The notes: generated from the sequence alone by a model not told the origin. A stretch of 26,864 bases of DNA from Rickettsiales bacterium (GCA_031255235.1 JAIRSX010000032.1:1-26864), one strand, 5' to 3'; positions 7,590 to 15,324 are shown, counted from the stretch's first letter. Numbers and translations are program-made.

Positions 7590-8330
7590 TGTATCTATCG
7601 TTCTATTTATTTCTCTCTTAAGAGTTTGTTTTCACATTCCTTTAAGTGTAGAACAAAAGCTTATCATTAGTAATAAGTAAGTAGCTTGTCTTCTCCCATT
7701 GCATTCTTTTAAAGATGCAAAATAAACTTATCATTAGTAAAATCACATTGAACTTACTATTACTAAAACCATATTGAATATTATTTAATCTATTCTTATT
7801 ACATAATCTTCCAGAAGTTTTCTCTATACTATTTACATGATATTCTTACCTCTTGCGAATTCTACATGATTCCTTACCTCTAGCAAATTCATTATTAGAA
7901 TGAAATATTCTAATAATGATCATATCCATTGACTATATAAGACCATTATAGGATTTCCATCCATCAGTATAGATATGGTAGAACCTTACTAATATCTCTT
8001 ACCTTGTATAATAGGCATTAATGTTTCTCTCTACTAGAGCATTATAGGTATTATCTCTTTAGATATATACCTCTTATCTTCTCTCTTAAGAACACACCAA
8101 ATATACTATTGTTTTACCTGTTGTTCTGCTCCTCTTCCTCTTTTTCCTCTTACTCTTCTTGAACCAAAGTAATACTTTCATCTAATTCTCCTTCTCCTTC
8201 TATTTTGTTCTTGTCTGTTATAATACTTTCGTGTAAAATTGCTTCTCTGAGAAAATATTAAAAAACCTGTTAATGGTGTGTTTCTATATTGGACCCTGTT
8301 ATATTTCAGTGCTTTTTGTGATGCTGTTTT
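7590..8330 (-). pseudogene. Degenerate IS1595-family (ISXO2-like) transposase
   Basis: No long ORF survives, but the minus strand contains the ordered motifs of an IS1595-type DDE transposase broken by frameshifts and stops. Near 8165-8195 it reads ELDES and, two bases out of frame, YFGSRRVRGKRGRGA. Near 8055-8090 it reads CVLKREDKRY. Near 7940-7990 it reads YTDGWKSYNGL, also with a two-base shift, and near 7875-7910 HSNNEFARGK. Near 7640-7740 it has LKECE-like C-terminal segments. The EFARGK and LKECE segments each occur twice (about 7845-7895 and 7640-7740), so either two copies were superimposed or internal tandem duplication took place. Terminal inverted repeats were not found. It explains most of the 1.56-kb gap between the outer-membrane gene and tolC. 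Confidence 0.75.
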
Positions 8331-8396
8331 ATAAATCTAAGAAAGAAAAAAACATCACATTATTGATACTGTTTTTTAAATCTAAGAAAGAAAAAA
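8319..8396. repeat. Two tandem copies of a 33-base unit, period 45 bp
   Basis: TGATGCTGTTTTATAAATCT followed by AAGAAAGAAAAAA at 8319-8351 recurs at 8364-8396 with two mismatches. It lies at the upstream end of the IS1595 remnant and may mark an element edge or a local duplication. Confidence 0.7.
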
Positions 8397-8469
8397 TACC
8401 CTATTATTTTTTCTTATTTGATAATATCAGTTAAACGACTATGCTTTTATCATATATATATATTCCTTC

Positions 8470-8501
8470 CTAGGATATAATTTTATAAAATTATATTCTA
8501 G
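8470..8501. repeat. 32-bp near-perfect palindrome without a loop
   Basis: CTAGGATATAATTTTA (8470-8485) is followed directly by TAAAATTATATTCTAG (8486-8501), with 15 of 16 base pairs matched. The inner 22 bp are perfect. It sits between the IS1595 remnant and the macB scrap. It could be a dimeric-protein or recombinase site, an element end, or a cruciform-forming AT palindrome. No T-run follows, so it is not an obvious terminator. Confidence 0.75.
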
Positions 8502-8659
8502 TCAAGCACCATAACAATTACCATATAAGCGATAAAAGAAAATTTAAAGATTTTGAAAAATGGGGACAGGACAGTATCAACAGATTTGAGAGTATAGAAA
8601 AACAATGCAAAGAAAATGGTAAATTTGATTACCATAAAGATGTTTTCAAACAAAACTAA
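8489..8659 (+). pseudogene. C-terminal fragment of an unrecognised protein
   Basis: This is an open frame of 56 codons with no start codon, directly after the palindrome and ending in TAA at 8657-8659. The peptide is charged and looks like genuine protein, for example KFKDFEKWGQDSINRFESIE, then KQCKENGKFDYHKDVFKQN. The family is not recognised. It overlaps the end of the antisense macB scrap by three bases. It is most likely a remnant left by rearrangement. Confidence 0.35.
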
Positions 8660-8813
8660 CTACTTCTCAAGGCATCAATAGGATTCAATTTTGTTGCTTT
8701 AACTGCCGGAAAATACCACTTAAGACTCCCACAATGACTGCCACAAAAATGGAAATTACAATTGTAGTTATACCAACAAGAATCTTGTAGTTCAACAAAT
8801 GTAAAATTAGCAT
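8656..8813 (-). pseudogene. Remnant of the C-terminus of a MacB/FtsX-type ABC permease
   Basis: The minus strand encodes a hydrophobic segment, LLNYKILVGITTIVISIF, followed by VAVIVGVLSG. After one base of frameshift near 8720 it continues WYFPAVKATKLNPIDALR and stops at 8656-8658. The end matches the universal C-terminus of MacB-family permeases, a last membrane helix followed by G-x-PAxxAAxLxPIxALR. Only about 52 codons remain, so it is not functional. It lies about 200 bases upstream of the TolC-MacA genes but in the opposite orientation. This suggests that an export operon with its own macB was inverted or broken here. Confidence 0.7.
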
Positions 8814-8973
8814 ATGACAGTTTGGAGTTTTCAATATGATTTAATAATACTTATAATTACAAATCAGTTTCATATAGGTTAAAATAATATTTAGTTAATT
8901 AAAGGTTTAATAATAATACTAAAAAAAATAATAATCGACTTTTATTGGCCAATCCCCTTACGATTAAAAAAAA

Positions 8974-9002
8974 TTGACACAGGGTTGAATATGATATACA
9001 TT
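8974..9002 (+). promoter_or_regulatory. Candidate sigma-70 promoter of tolC-macA
   Basis: A consensus -35 TTGACA at 8974-8979 is followed after 17 bases by TACATT (8997-9002, 4 of 6 consensus). The start of transcription would fall near 9009, only about 8 bases before the tolC ATG, so the message would be almost leaderless. Confidence 0.5.
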
Positions 9003-9016
9003 CCTACTCGAGAGTT

Positions 9017-10348
9017 ATGAGATTTATAAAAATACTATTTTTGTTTTTGATATCTGTCAGTTTTGTTTCTGCAGAGGGGAAGCGCATTCCTGTTCGTGAC
9101 GAAAAGAAAGAGGTTAAGTCTACAAAAAATGATGTTTCTTTGGATATGGTTGATGTTTTGGATATGGCTTTTAAGAATAATCCCAGACTCAGGGAACAGT
9201 GGCTAAAGGTGGATATTAGTAAAAACGAATATGAAGGTGCTAAATCAAGATTTTTTCCGGATATAAGTGGTAGTGTTGGTATTAATCGTGATAGGACAGG
9301 AACTAATGGATATTCTGCATCAATTGGTCTGGAATATTTGTTATTTGATTTTGGTGGTAGAAAGGCAAGGGTTAAGTCATTTGAATATGGGCTTGAGAAA
9401 ATGCAATATGATACGAATAGTTATTTGAGAAATTTTACATTTGATGTGTTAAATGCTTATTATACTTTGCTGTCTTCGATGGCAAAGGAGAGTGCTGCGA
9501 GGGAAGCTGAGATTAGTAGTAGGGAGGCTTATAAGGCAGCTAATACAAGATATAAAGTTGGTTTGGTTGCCTTGACTGATAAATTACAGGCAGAAACCCA
9601 CTATAATCAAGAGAGCTTGAGTTATGCAAAAGCGAAGAACACTACGAAAATAAATAGGGCAAGATTGAATTATCTTTTGAATTTATCTCCAGAAAGTGAG
9701 TTAAGTCTTTCTATTCCAGTTTTAGATATGTCGAATAAAGATGACAAGATTGATGGTAACATTAAGAATCTTGTTGAATCTGCTTTGAAGAATAGAGATG
9801 ATTTGAAGTCTCTTAATTTGGAAAAAGAGATTGCAAAGGAAAATGTTTGGTCTGCTAGATCTGGAAGGCTTCCATCTTTTAATGTAACGGCGAGATATGG
9901 TTATGATGGTGGTTTTGGGGGGAGTAGATCTGGTGATGATTATTGGACAGCTGGGGTTAGTGCCTCTATGCCGTTTTTTACTGGCGGTAAAATTACGAGT
10001 GATATTGCTGACAGAAAGCTTCGACTTCAAGTGGTTAATGAGCGAATGGAAGATTTGATTAAAAATGTTGAGTTGGAAGTGTATAGTGCTTATCAAAATT
10101 ATTTAACTGCAAGGAGGACATTTGATACAAGCGTGGTTATTTTAAAAAGTGCGGTCGAGACTGAAAAAAATGTTTTTGGAAGATATAAAAATGGTAAATC
10201 ATCTATACTCGATTTGCTTACTGCTCAGACGAATCTTGCTAATGCCAAATCTAGTTATATTGAGTCTCAGTATAATTGGTTTATTCAGAGGGCAAGTTTG
10301 ATGAAATCTCTTGGAGATATAAGTTTTTATGAAAAAGGAGAATTATGA
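9017..10348 (+). CDS. TolC-family outer-membrane efflux protein
   Basis: 443 aa. A signal peptide, MRFIKILFLFLISVSFVSA, ends at about residue 19, which fixes the ATG at 9017. Two outer-membrane-efflux (OEP) repeats follow at about 45-230 and 250-435, each with long amphipathic helices, for example AYYTLLSSMAKESAAREAEI and VYSAYQNYLTARRTFD, and strand segments such as ITSDIADRKLRL. The protein would trimerise into the outer-membrane channel and periplasmic tunnel of a tripartite exporter or type I secretion system. Its last codons overlap the macA-like ATG as ATGA, so the two are one transcript. Length and architecture are typical. Its energising partner is not intact in this window. Confidence 0.88.
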   Translation: MRFIKILFLFLISVSFVSAEGKRIPVRDEKKEVKSTKNDVSLDMVDVLDMAFKNNPRLREQWLKVDISKNEYEGAKSRFFPDISGSVGINRDRTGTNGYSASIGLEYLLFDFGGRKARVKSFEYGLEKMQYDTNSYLRNFTFDVLNAYYTLLSSMAKESAAREAEISSREAYKAANTRYKVGLVALTDKLQAETHYNQESLSYAKAKNTTKINRARLNYLLNLSPESELSLSIPVLDMSNKDDKIDGNIKNLVESALKNRDDLKSLNLEKEIAKENVWSARSGRLPSFNVTARYGYDGGFGGSRSGDDYWTAGVSASMPFFTGGKITSDIADRKLRLQVVNERMEDLIKNVELEVYSAYQNYLTARRTFDTSVVILKSAVETEKNVFGRYKNGKSSILDLLTAQTNLANAKSSYIESQYNWFIQRASLMKSLGDISFYEKGEL

Positions 10349-11469
10349 AAAAGAAGTATATTGTTTCGTTCTTGTTGATTCTATTGGTAGTTGGTTATTT
10401 TGTTCTAAAACCTACGAAAGTAAGGTTCAATTTGGAAGATTTTGATATTGAGACAGTTACAAGAGGTGATATTCTCAAGATTATTACTGCGAATGGAACA
10501 ATAAAACCTGTTAGTGTTGTCAATGTTGGAACACAAGTTTCTGGAACAGTGGAGAAGATTTTCGTTGATTTTAACTCGAAAGTTAAGAAAAATCAGTTGC
10601 TTGCGAAGATTGATACATCTGTTTTGGAAAGAAACTTGAATGAAGTAGAAGAGGCCAGAAGGAAGGCGAGATCTACTTATGCTCTTGTTGAGTCTAATTA
10701 TAAAAAGACATTGAATTTGTATAAGCAAAATTTTATTGCAAAGGTTGAACTTGAGGAGGCAGAAACGCAACTCAAAAATGCGAAGTCTGACTACAATATT
10801 GCTAACTCCAGATATGAGACTGCTAAGATAAATCTTGGTTATGCGAGTATCACATCTCCTGTTGCTGGTGTTGTTATCTCGAGGGATGTTGATGCTGGGC
10901 AAACTGTTGCTGCAAGTTATTCTACTCCTACATTGTTTAAAATTGCTGAGGATTTGACAAAAATGCAGATTGAAACTTCTGTTAGTGAGGCTGATATTGG
11001 AAATGTAACAGTTGGTTTGGATATAGAGTTTTCTGTTGATGCTTTTCCGGGTGACAAGTTTTTTGGTAAAATACAGCAGGTGCGACTTAACTCGGTTACC
11101 GAATCTAATGTTGTTGTCTATAATGTTATTATATCCATTAAAAATGATGATTTAAAACTTATGCCTGGTATGACAGCGTATGTTAATATTCCAGTTGGTG
11201 AAGTTAAAGATGTTTTGAAAGTTAATTCTGTTGCTTTGAGGTTTATACCGAATGATGTTATATTGGAAATTTTTGGTATGGAAGAACAACCAAGAAGGCA
11301 AGGATCTGTTGTCGTTTATAAAATAAATACTGATACAAAAAAAGTTACGCCGGTTTATATTAAGAGGGGTATGTCAAACCTTTCTCATACTGAAATTGTG
11401 ACTGAAGATTTGAGGGATGGGGACAAGATTATTTCAAATTCGACATTGGTTGTTAATGGTCGTCATTGA
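10345..11469 (+). CDS. MacA/HlyD-family periplasmic adaptor of an efflux pump
   Basis: 374 aa. An N-terminal membrane anchor (about 4-21, YIVSFLLILLVVGYFVL) is followed by a lipoyl-like half at about 50-85 containing GTQVSGTVEKIFVDFNSKVK. A helical hairpin lies at about 88-150. The second lipoyl half is at about 155-180 (INLGYASITSPVAGVVISRD), then a beta-barrel domain and a membrane-proximal domain. The ITSPVAGVV segment is typical of MacA/RND adaptors. It joins an inner-membrane ABC transporter to TolC. It starts inside the tolC stop (ATGA). Normally macB follows, but here the gene is followed by an IS607 remnant and no ABC gene. The only macB sequence seen is a short inverted scrap upstream of tolC. 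It may work with a pump encoded elsewhere. Confidence 0.87.
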   Translation: MKKKYIVSFLLILLVVGYFVLKPTKVRFNLEDFDIETVTRGDILKIITANGTIKPVSVVNVGTQVSGTVEKIFVDFNSKVKKNQLLAKIDTSVLERNLNEVEEARRKARSTYALVESNYKKTLNLYKQNFIAKVELEEAETQLKNAKSDYNIANSRYETAKINLGYASITSPVAGVVISRDVDAGQTVAASYSTPTLFKIAEDLTKMQIETSVSEADIGNVTVGLDIEFSVDAFPGDKFFGKIQQVRLNSVTESNVVVYNVIISIKNDDLKLMPGMTAYVNIPVGEVKDVLKVNSVALRFIPNDVILEIFGMEEQPRRQGSVVVYKINTDTKKVTPVYIKRGMSNLSHTEIVTEDLRDGDKIISNSTLVVNGRH

Positions 11470-11587
11470 CGGTTCGGTATAACTTGTATTTTTTATAAAA
11501 ATGATGGTGGAGATACTGTTTGGGTGAAATTATTATCTATAACAAAAGTTAAAAAAAATCCTTAATACTATAAAACCAGTGGAAGTT

Positions 11588-11841
11588 ATGGGCAATGGTT
11601 ATCGTTATTATAGAAAAGAAGATATAGATAAATTTTCTAATATAGTTCACTTAAACAAATATGTTATTGGTTATTGTCGTGTATCTTCACAAAAACAAAA
11701 GATGAGCTAGAAAGACAGATAGAAAATGTTAGAAACTATTTATGTGCTAAAGGATACAAATTTGAAATTATATCTGATATTGGTAATGGTATCAATTATA
11801 CAAAAACTCTAAATGCACACTTGTTGATGTTATTTCAATAA
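11588..11841 (+). pseudogene. Truncated, frameshifted IS607-family serine transposase (TnpA)
   Basis: The frame opens with ATG at 11588 and encodes the MerR-like end of the DNA-binding part (YRYYRKEDIDKF). The start of the resolvase domain follows, with VIGYCRVSSQKQK, in which the catalytic Ser lies in RVSS. A one-base loss in the A-rich stretch at 11691-11700 then breaks the frame. In the next frame it continues DELERQIENVRNYLCAKGYK and FEIISDIGNGINY, then degenerates and stops at 11839-11841. Intact IS607 TnpA is about 190-220 aa; here only about 85 codons remain. No tnpB was recognised downstream. It occupies the place directly after macA where macB would be expected. Confidence 0.8.
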
Positions 11842-11848
11842 CTTGTTT

Positions 11849-11875
11849 AAACTTATAACGACTTTATAAGTTTTT
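11849..11875 (+). terminator. AT-rich terminator-like hairpin
   Basis: A perfect 10-bp stem AAACTTATAA/TTATAAGTTT (11849-11858 with 11864-11873) with loop CGACT is followed by T residues to 11875. It would end plus-strand transcription coming through macA and the IS607 remnant. The stem is weak because it is nearly all A-T. Confidence 0.5.
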
Positions 11876-12219
11876 CTCCTTGATATTTGGATTCTCAATA
11901 AGATATTGAAGTTTTCATGTAACGTCTTATATAAACAATACAACATAAAAACAATCGCTATATAGAAAAGGTGCGGTGGTAAAACAGATGTTTTGAAAAA
12001 AGATGTTATTTTTTGTCTGTCCATTGTTTTCATCAGATATGAGGCAAAGAGTAATAGTGTGTTCTTTTATAAATTATCGGATAAATGTTGTTTTTAATAA
12101 CCAATACCTAAAATAATCAATTCGATTTAGGAGGGATATCCCGCATTTGTATCATTTTGATTTTGTTTTACATAAAATATATTATTTTGTATTTCTGGTT
12201 GTTTGAGTATCCTGTAGTT
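11876..12219. other. Spacer without a recognised gene
   Basis: This stretch between the hairpin and the recombinase gene holds no recognisable protein motif. A minus-strand frame of 67 codons (12033 down to 11830) runs through it and the hairpin. It is hydrophobic in the middle (FYIAIVFMLYCLYKTL) but has no known family and no clear ribosome-binding site. It is probably chance or transposon debris. GGAGGGATA at 12130-12138 is a Shine-Dalgarno-like sequence but too far from the chosen recombinase start to be its site. Confidence 0.4.
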
Positions 12220-13080
12220 ATGGATGTAGTTAATGATTTTCTTTTTTATTTAGCAACAAAAGGAAGTTCAAAGAATACTTTGATTTCTTATAGAAATGAC
12301 TTAAATGATTTCATAAATTATTTTAGTGGGCGAGATTTTAAAACATTAAATCATAATGATATTAGAATGTGGTTGGGAAACAAAAAAGAAAAATACGATG
12401 TATCATCTATATCTCATTCTTTATCTGTCATAAAAAGTTTTTTTAAGTATCTTAAAAATCATAAAAAAATTGAAAACTCTATAATTCCCATAATTAAAAA
12501 TCCTAAAGTTCATAAAAACTTACCAAGAGCAATTGATTTTCCGAATATAGAGAAGATTATCGATACTATTGCTTTAATACACAAGGATACTTGGCAAGTT
12601 GATAGAGATATTGCTCTATGCTACCTAATTTATGGATGTGGTCTAAGAATCAGTGAAGCATTGAATTTAAAAGCGAGTGAAATAAATGCTACACTTATGA
12701 TTAAAGGAAAGGGCAATAAAATGAGAAGCGTTCCAGTTTTGCCAATTATTATTGAAAAAATAAATAAATATCTTAGAAATATTCCTTTTACAATTCTGCC
12801 ATCCGATTATGTATTTCGTTCAAAAAGAAATTTGAAATATCATCCTACTACTTTTGAGAGACTCATCCAAAATATTAGAATAATGCTTGATTTGAGTGAA
12901 GATGTTACTCCTCATGCTTTGCGACATTCTTTTGCAACACATTTGTTGAGTAATGGAGCAGATTTAAGAAGTTTGCAACAACTTTTAGGACATGCTAATC
13001 TCTCCACTACTCAAATATATACGAAAATTGACAAAAACAGAATTATGGATGCATACAGTAGACTACATCCAAGAAAATAA
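12220..13080 (+). CDS. Xer-type tyrosine recombinase (XerC/XerD)
   Basis: 286 aa from ATG at 12220. An earlier in-frame ATG at 12157 would add 21 hydrophobic residues not seen in the family, and the later start aligns with the usual VxxFLxYL beginning. The N-terminal SAM-like core-binding domain fills about 1-90. The catalytic domain carries the Arg of GCGLRISEAL, the Lys of IKGKGNKMRSVP, HALRHS (His-x-x-Arg), the His of LGHANLSTTQIY and the nucleophile Tyr in TQIYTKI. It resolves chromosome dimers at dif with its partner, at the divisome with FtsK. The sequence does not clearly tell XerC from XerD. It is less likely to be a mobile integrase, because its size and motifs are those of Xer. It converges on the DsbA-like gene with a 22-base gap. 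Confidence 0.88.
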   Translation: MDVVNDFLFYLATKGSSKNTLISYRNDLNDFINYFSGRDFKTLNHNDIRMWLGNKKEKYDVSSISHSLSVIKSFFKYLKNHKKIENSIIPIIKNPKVHKNLPRAIDFPNIEKIIDTIALIHKDTWQVDRDIALCYLIYGCGLRISEALNLKASEINATLMIKGKGNKMRSVPVLPIIIEKINKYLRNIPFTILPSDYVFRSKRNLKYHPTTFERLIQNIRIMLDLSEDVTPHALRHSFATHLLSNGADLRSLQQLLGHANLSTTQIYTKIDKNRIMDAYSRLHPRK

Positions 13081-13102
13081 TAATTAGGTGTAACAAAGAG
13101 CT

Positions 13103-13801
13103 TTATTTATCATCTTGTGTCATTTTATCTATTATTTCTTTAAATTCTTTATATCCCATATCACCACTAAAATCATTTCCATTTATAATAAAAGTTGGAG
13201 TTGCTTTTATGTTGTAAGCTTTGATGTCTTCCCTTTCTTTCTTAATTAAAGTGTTAGCAATGGCAACATTTTTAATGCATTCCTTGAATTCGTTTTCATC
13301 ATCCAAAACCGATAAAAATATTTCCCTTAAAACAGCAATTTTTTTTTCAATTTCATCTTTTTTGAATTTTAACCAATCGGTATTTTCAAATAATTTTGAA
13401 ATTAAAAGATGTTTTTGTGATTCATCTTTTACACATGATGGTAAAACGACACCAAGTAAATCGTTTCCATCTGTAAGATCAATCATAATTTTTATTTCAT
13501 ATTTAATTTTATTGGTATCCAGATATTCTTTTTTTATTTGTGGGAAAGTTTCTTTGTGAAAGTTAAAACAATGCGGGCATCCAAATCTTGAAAACTCAAC
13601 AACCGAAATTTCTGAATTTTTATCCCCAAAAATGTTTGATACTTCTTCAACTTTAACTTCTTTTTTCTCATTTTCTGTCTCTATTCTATATCTTTCTTTT
13701 GTAATTCTCTCGAGTCTTTGAAATTCAGTCTCTCTACTTCTAACCAACAATATCATTATTACAAAAACAATAATGACAAGAATATTCCTTCTTAGCTTCA
13801 T
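13103..13801 (-). CDS. DsbA-family thiol:disulfide oxidoreductase (Com1-like)
   Basis: 232 aa from ATG at 13801. An in-frame ATG at 13879 exists, but the internal start gives a proper N-terminal anchor, MKLRRN followed by a hydrophobic segment. The thioredoxin fold with a helical insert carries the active site CPHC in SRFGCPHCFNFH and the cis-proline loop in ATPTFIING, the hallmarks of DsbA. A further Cys pair in the insert (VLPSCV and EFKECIKN) is found in many Com1-like relatives. It is anchored to the inner membrane facing the periplasm and would form disulfides in exported proteins. No dsbB is nearby. It is a single gene converging on the Xer recombinase gene. Confidence 0.85.
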   Translation of the reverse strand: MKLRRNILVIIVFVIMILLVRSRETEFQRLERITKERYRIETENEKKEVKVEEVSNIFGDKNSEISVVEFSRFGCPHCFNFHKETFPQIKKEYLDTNKIKYEIKIMIDLTDGNDLLGVVLPSCVKDESQKHLLISKLFENTDWLKFKKDEIEKKIAVLREIFLSVLDDENEFKECIKNVAIANTLIKKEREDIKAYNIKATPTFIINGNDFSGDMGYKEFKEIIDKMTQDDK

Positions 13802-14207
13802 ATCAGGGTATATAAATATATTTTTTACAAAAAGAAAAAATATAGAGATCACTTTATAAAAAACGGTTTTAAAAACCATTTTATAAAAATACAGTGTTCT
13901 GAATCATAATAACAACATATTATTATTCATTACACTTATCCATAAAATTAAAAGATACACATAATAGCAAGCAGTAAAGTGATACAACTTATAATATTAC
14001 CACATTACCAAACTGCACAAATATCAATGCATACCTTCAGCTCTATCTTCCAATTGTTTAGTTATTCTTATATGGAAAACAACAATTGCTTTCTATACTA
14101 GGAATAGTAAAAGAGAAAGAGCAAAATACGATAAAAAATATACCAATATTCAAGTAGTTTGGTAAATAGTATTATTTTTTAAAACAAAATAAATTTACAA
14201 TACATAT
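13802..14207. other. Spacer of about 400 bases, nothing recognised
   Basis: Upstream of the DsbA-like gene the frame stays open to 13879 but without family similarity. The rest, to the end of the next outer-membrane gene, is AT-rich with no ORF, RNA gene, repeat or transposase motif that I could recognise. It must contain the promoter of the DsbA-like gene. Confidence 0.5.
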
Positions 14208-14852
14208 TCAATTACTATAAACTATGCCTAAATTAAATTGTAATTGTTTACTCTCAAAATTGACATTATAGTCGATTTTATGAAGGTAGTTATAATAACT
14301 TCCTTTTTGTTTATATTTTTGAGTAGTAATATCATATCTAGCAGCAAATTCTAAAGAAAATTTTTTACTGAATTGATACTCAAAACCAGCCAGTATGTCA
14401 GCATAAAAACTTCCTGTTCCATCTGTTGCTGCTGTTCCTCCTATTGTTTCTGTGATGAAGTCAATATCATTAGCTGTAGCATCATCATCCCAGAACATCG
14501 ATTTATAACCACCACCAATACCAAAAAAAGGTCTAAATTTGCTACCACTATTAAATCGATATTTTAAATATAAGTTATTATTTAAAATTGACCATCCCAT
14601 TTTTTTTGAATTATTGAAACTAAAGTAGTAACCTAGATACATATCACTATCAAGGCTATCTTCCACAGAAATATAAAAAGTATTATTTTTTACAGTTTCT
14701 TTACGATCTTCTGGATAAGGAATTCTAGTATTATTTAGAGTCACATCTTTTATTTTTTCAGTATAATGACTATTCTCCAAACCAATAGAAAACTTACCAT
14801 TAACTTTATTCGAAGAACTATTTATTATCTCAGCATTCACATTAGTAATCAA
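14208..14852 (-). CDS. Outer-membrane beta-barrel protein with an unresolved start (possibly phase-variable)
   Basis: From TTG at 14852 the product is 214 aa of beta-strand-rich sequence: YLGYYFSFNNS, KFRPFFGIGGGYKSMFWDDD, SFYADILAGFEYQFSKKFSLEF, and a C-terminus FNLGIVYSN. This fits an 8-10-stranded OmpX/OmpA-like barrel. The true N-terminus lies upstream. The same frame reads back through KISLISISLLIVGLL and TNVNA|E, a good signal peptide, and then through a (GA)8 repeat. It reaches TGA at 14942-14940 with no ATG, GTG or TTG on the way. In that same frame, before the TGA, is ATG at 14960 with a good Shine-Dalgarno. So the gene is either a nonsense mutant, switched off by repeat slippage, or started unconventionally. 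It is a single gene; the relation to the barrel protein at 6861-7457 is only general. Confidence 0.65.
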   Translation of the reverse strand: MITNVNAEIINSSSNKVNGKFSIGLENSHYTEKIKDVTLNNTRIPYPEDRKETVKNNTFYISVEDSLDSDMYLGYYFSFNNSKKMGWSILNNNLYLKYRFNSGSKFRPFFGIGGGYKSMFWDDDATANDIDFITETIGGTAATDGTGSFYADILAGFEYQFSKKFSLEFAARYDITTQKYKQKGSYYNYLHKIDYNVNFESKQLQFNLGIVYSN

Positions 14853-14898
14853 AAGCCCAACAATGAGTAAGGAAATACTAATTAGACTTATTTTAGGT

Positions 14899-14914
14899 TC
14901 TCTCTCTCTCTCTC
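14899..14914. repeat. (TC)8 dinucleotide repeat, (GA)8 on the coding strand
   Basis: Eight pure TC units lie just upstream of the signal-peptide codons of the outer-membrane gene. On the minus strand they encode alternating Arg-Glu. Each gain or loss of a unit shifts the frame by two bases, the classical arrangement of a slipped-strand contingency locus. Confidence 0.9.
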
Positions 14915-14939
14915 TGTTGTGTGTATTGCGAACACAGAG

Positions 14940-14980
14940 TCAAAGAGTTGCCATCACCATTTCTTTCCTGATTTATCAGG
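14940..14980 (-). promoter_or_regulatory. Leader with hairpin-masked Shine-Dalgarno and six-codon ORF
   Basis: On the minus strand an inverted repeat CCTGAT/ATCAGG (14967-14980) includes the AGG of a Shine-Dalgarno AGGA (14969-14966). It is followed after 5 bases by ATG at 14960. The frame reads Met-Val-Met-Ala-Thr-Leu and then TGA at 14942-14940. After the TGA the same frame continues open into the signal peptide of the outer-membrane protein. Confidence 0.5.
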
Positions 14981-15324
14981 TTGTCATTTCTTTTTTGACT
15001 TAACATATAGTTACAATTAAAATTTATATTTTCTTTTCTAACAGATGAAATGAAGAATGTAAAAAAAATATGTGCATCATGTATTTAGTACATGTAATGA
15101 CATTATTACTAGACATTCGTATGTTTCTGTGGAGAAAAATATGGAAAATCTTATGGAAAGGGTGAAGAAAGAAAATGGATAATAAATCAATTTTTGTAAG
15201 ACGGTTCAAAATATAATAATCTGTCATTTTTCAGTGACTTAGCCATTAATTTCTTTTAAAGTTCACTTTATTTTTAATTTTTCTTAACTATATACTTTAT
15301 CAGTAGAATAACTAAGATATAAGA
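14981..15324. other. Spacer upstream of htpG
   Basis: About 340 bases separate the divergent leader and htpG. A plus-strand open stretch near 15068-15181 without a start (it ends EKNMENLMERVKKENG) could be a gene scrap, but it has no family. Near htpG, TAGAAT at 15304-15309 lies 17 bases after TTCTTA (15281-15286) and is a weak candidate promoter for htpG. Confidence 0.35.

Noticed and set aside
8470..8501. Rho-independent terminator
   Set aside because: The inverted repeat has no loop and no T-run on either side, so termination is not supported.
7457..9016. CRISPR array in the repeat-rich spacer
   Set aside because: Direct repeats occur only in pairs with differing spacing and fit duplicated transposase segments. 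No regular repeat-spacer pattern or cas gene is present.
12157..12219. Upstream ATG start for the Xer recombinase
   Set aside because: It adds a hydrophobic 21-residue leader not known in soluble Xer proteins; the internal ATG at 12220 begins where the family begins.
14940..14942. Genome-wide reassignment of TGA to tryptophan
   Set aside because: lepB, rlmE, tolC and macA all end with TGA, two of them in ATGA overlaps with the next gene, so TGA is a normal stop here.
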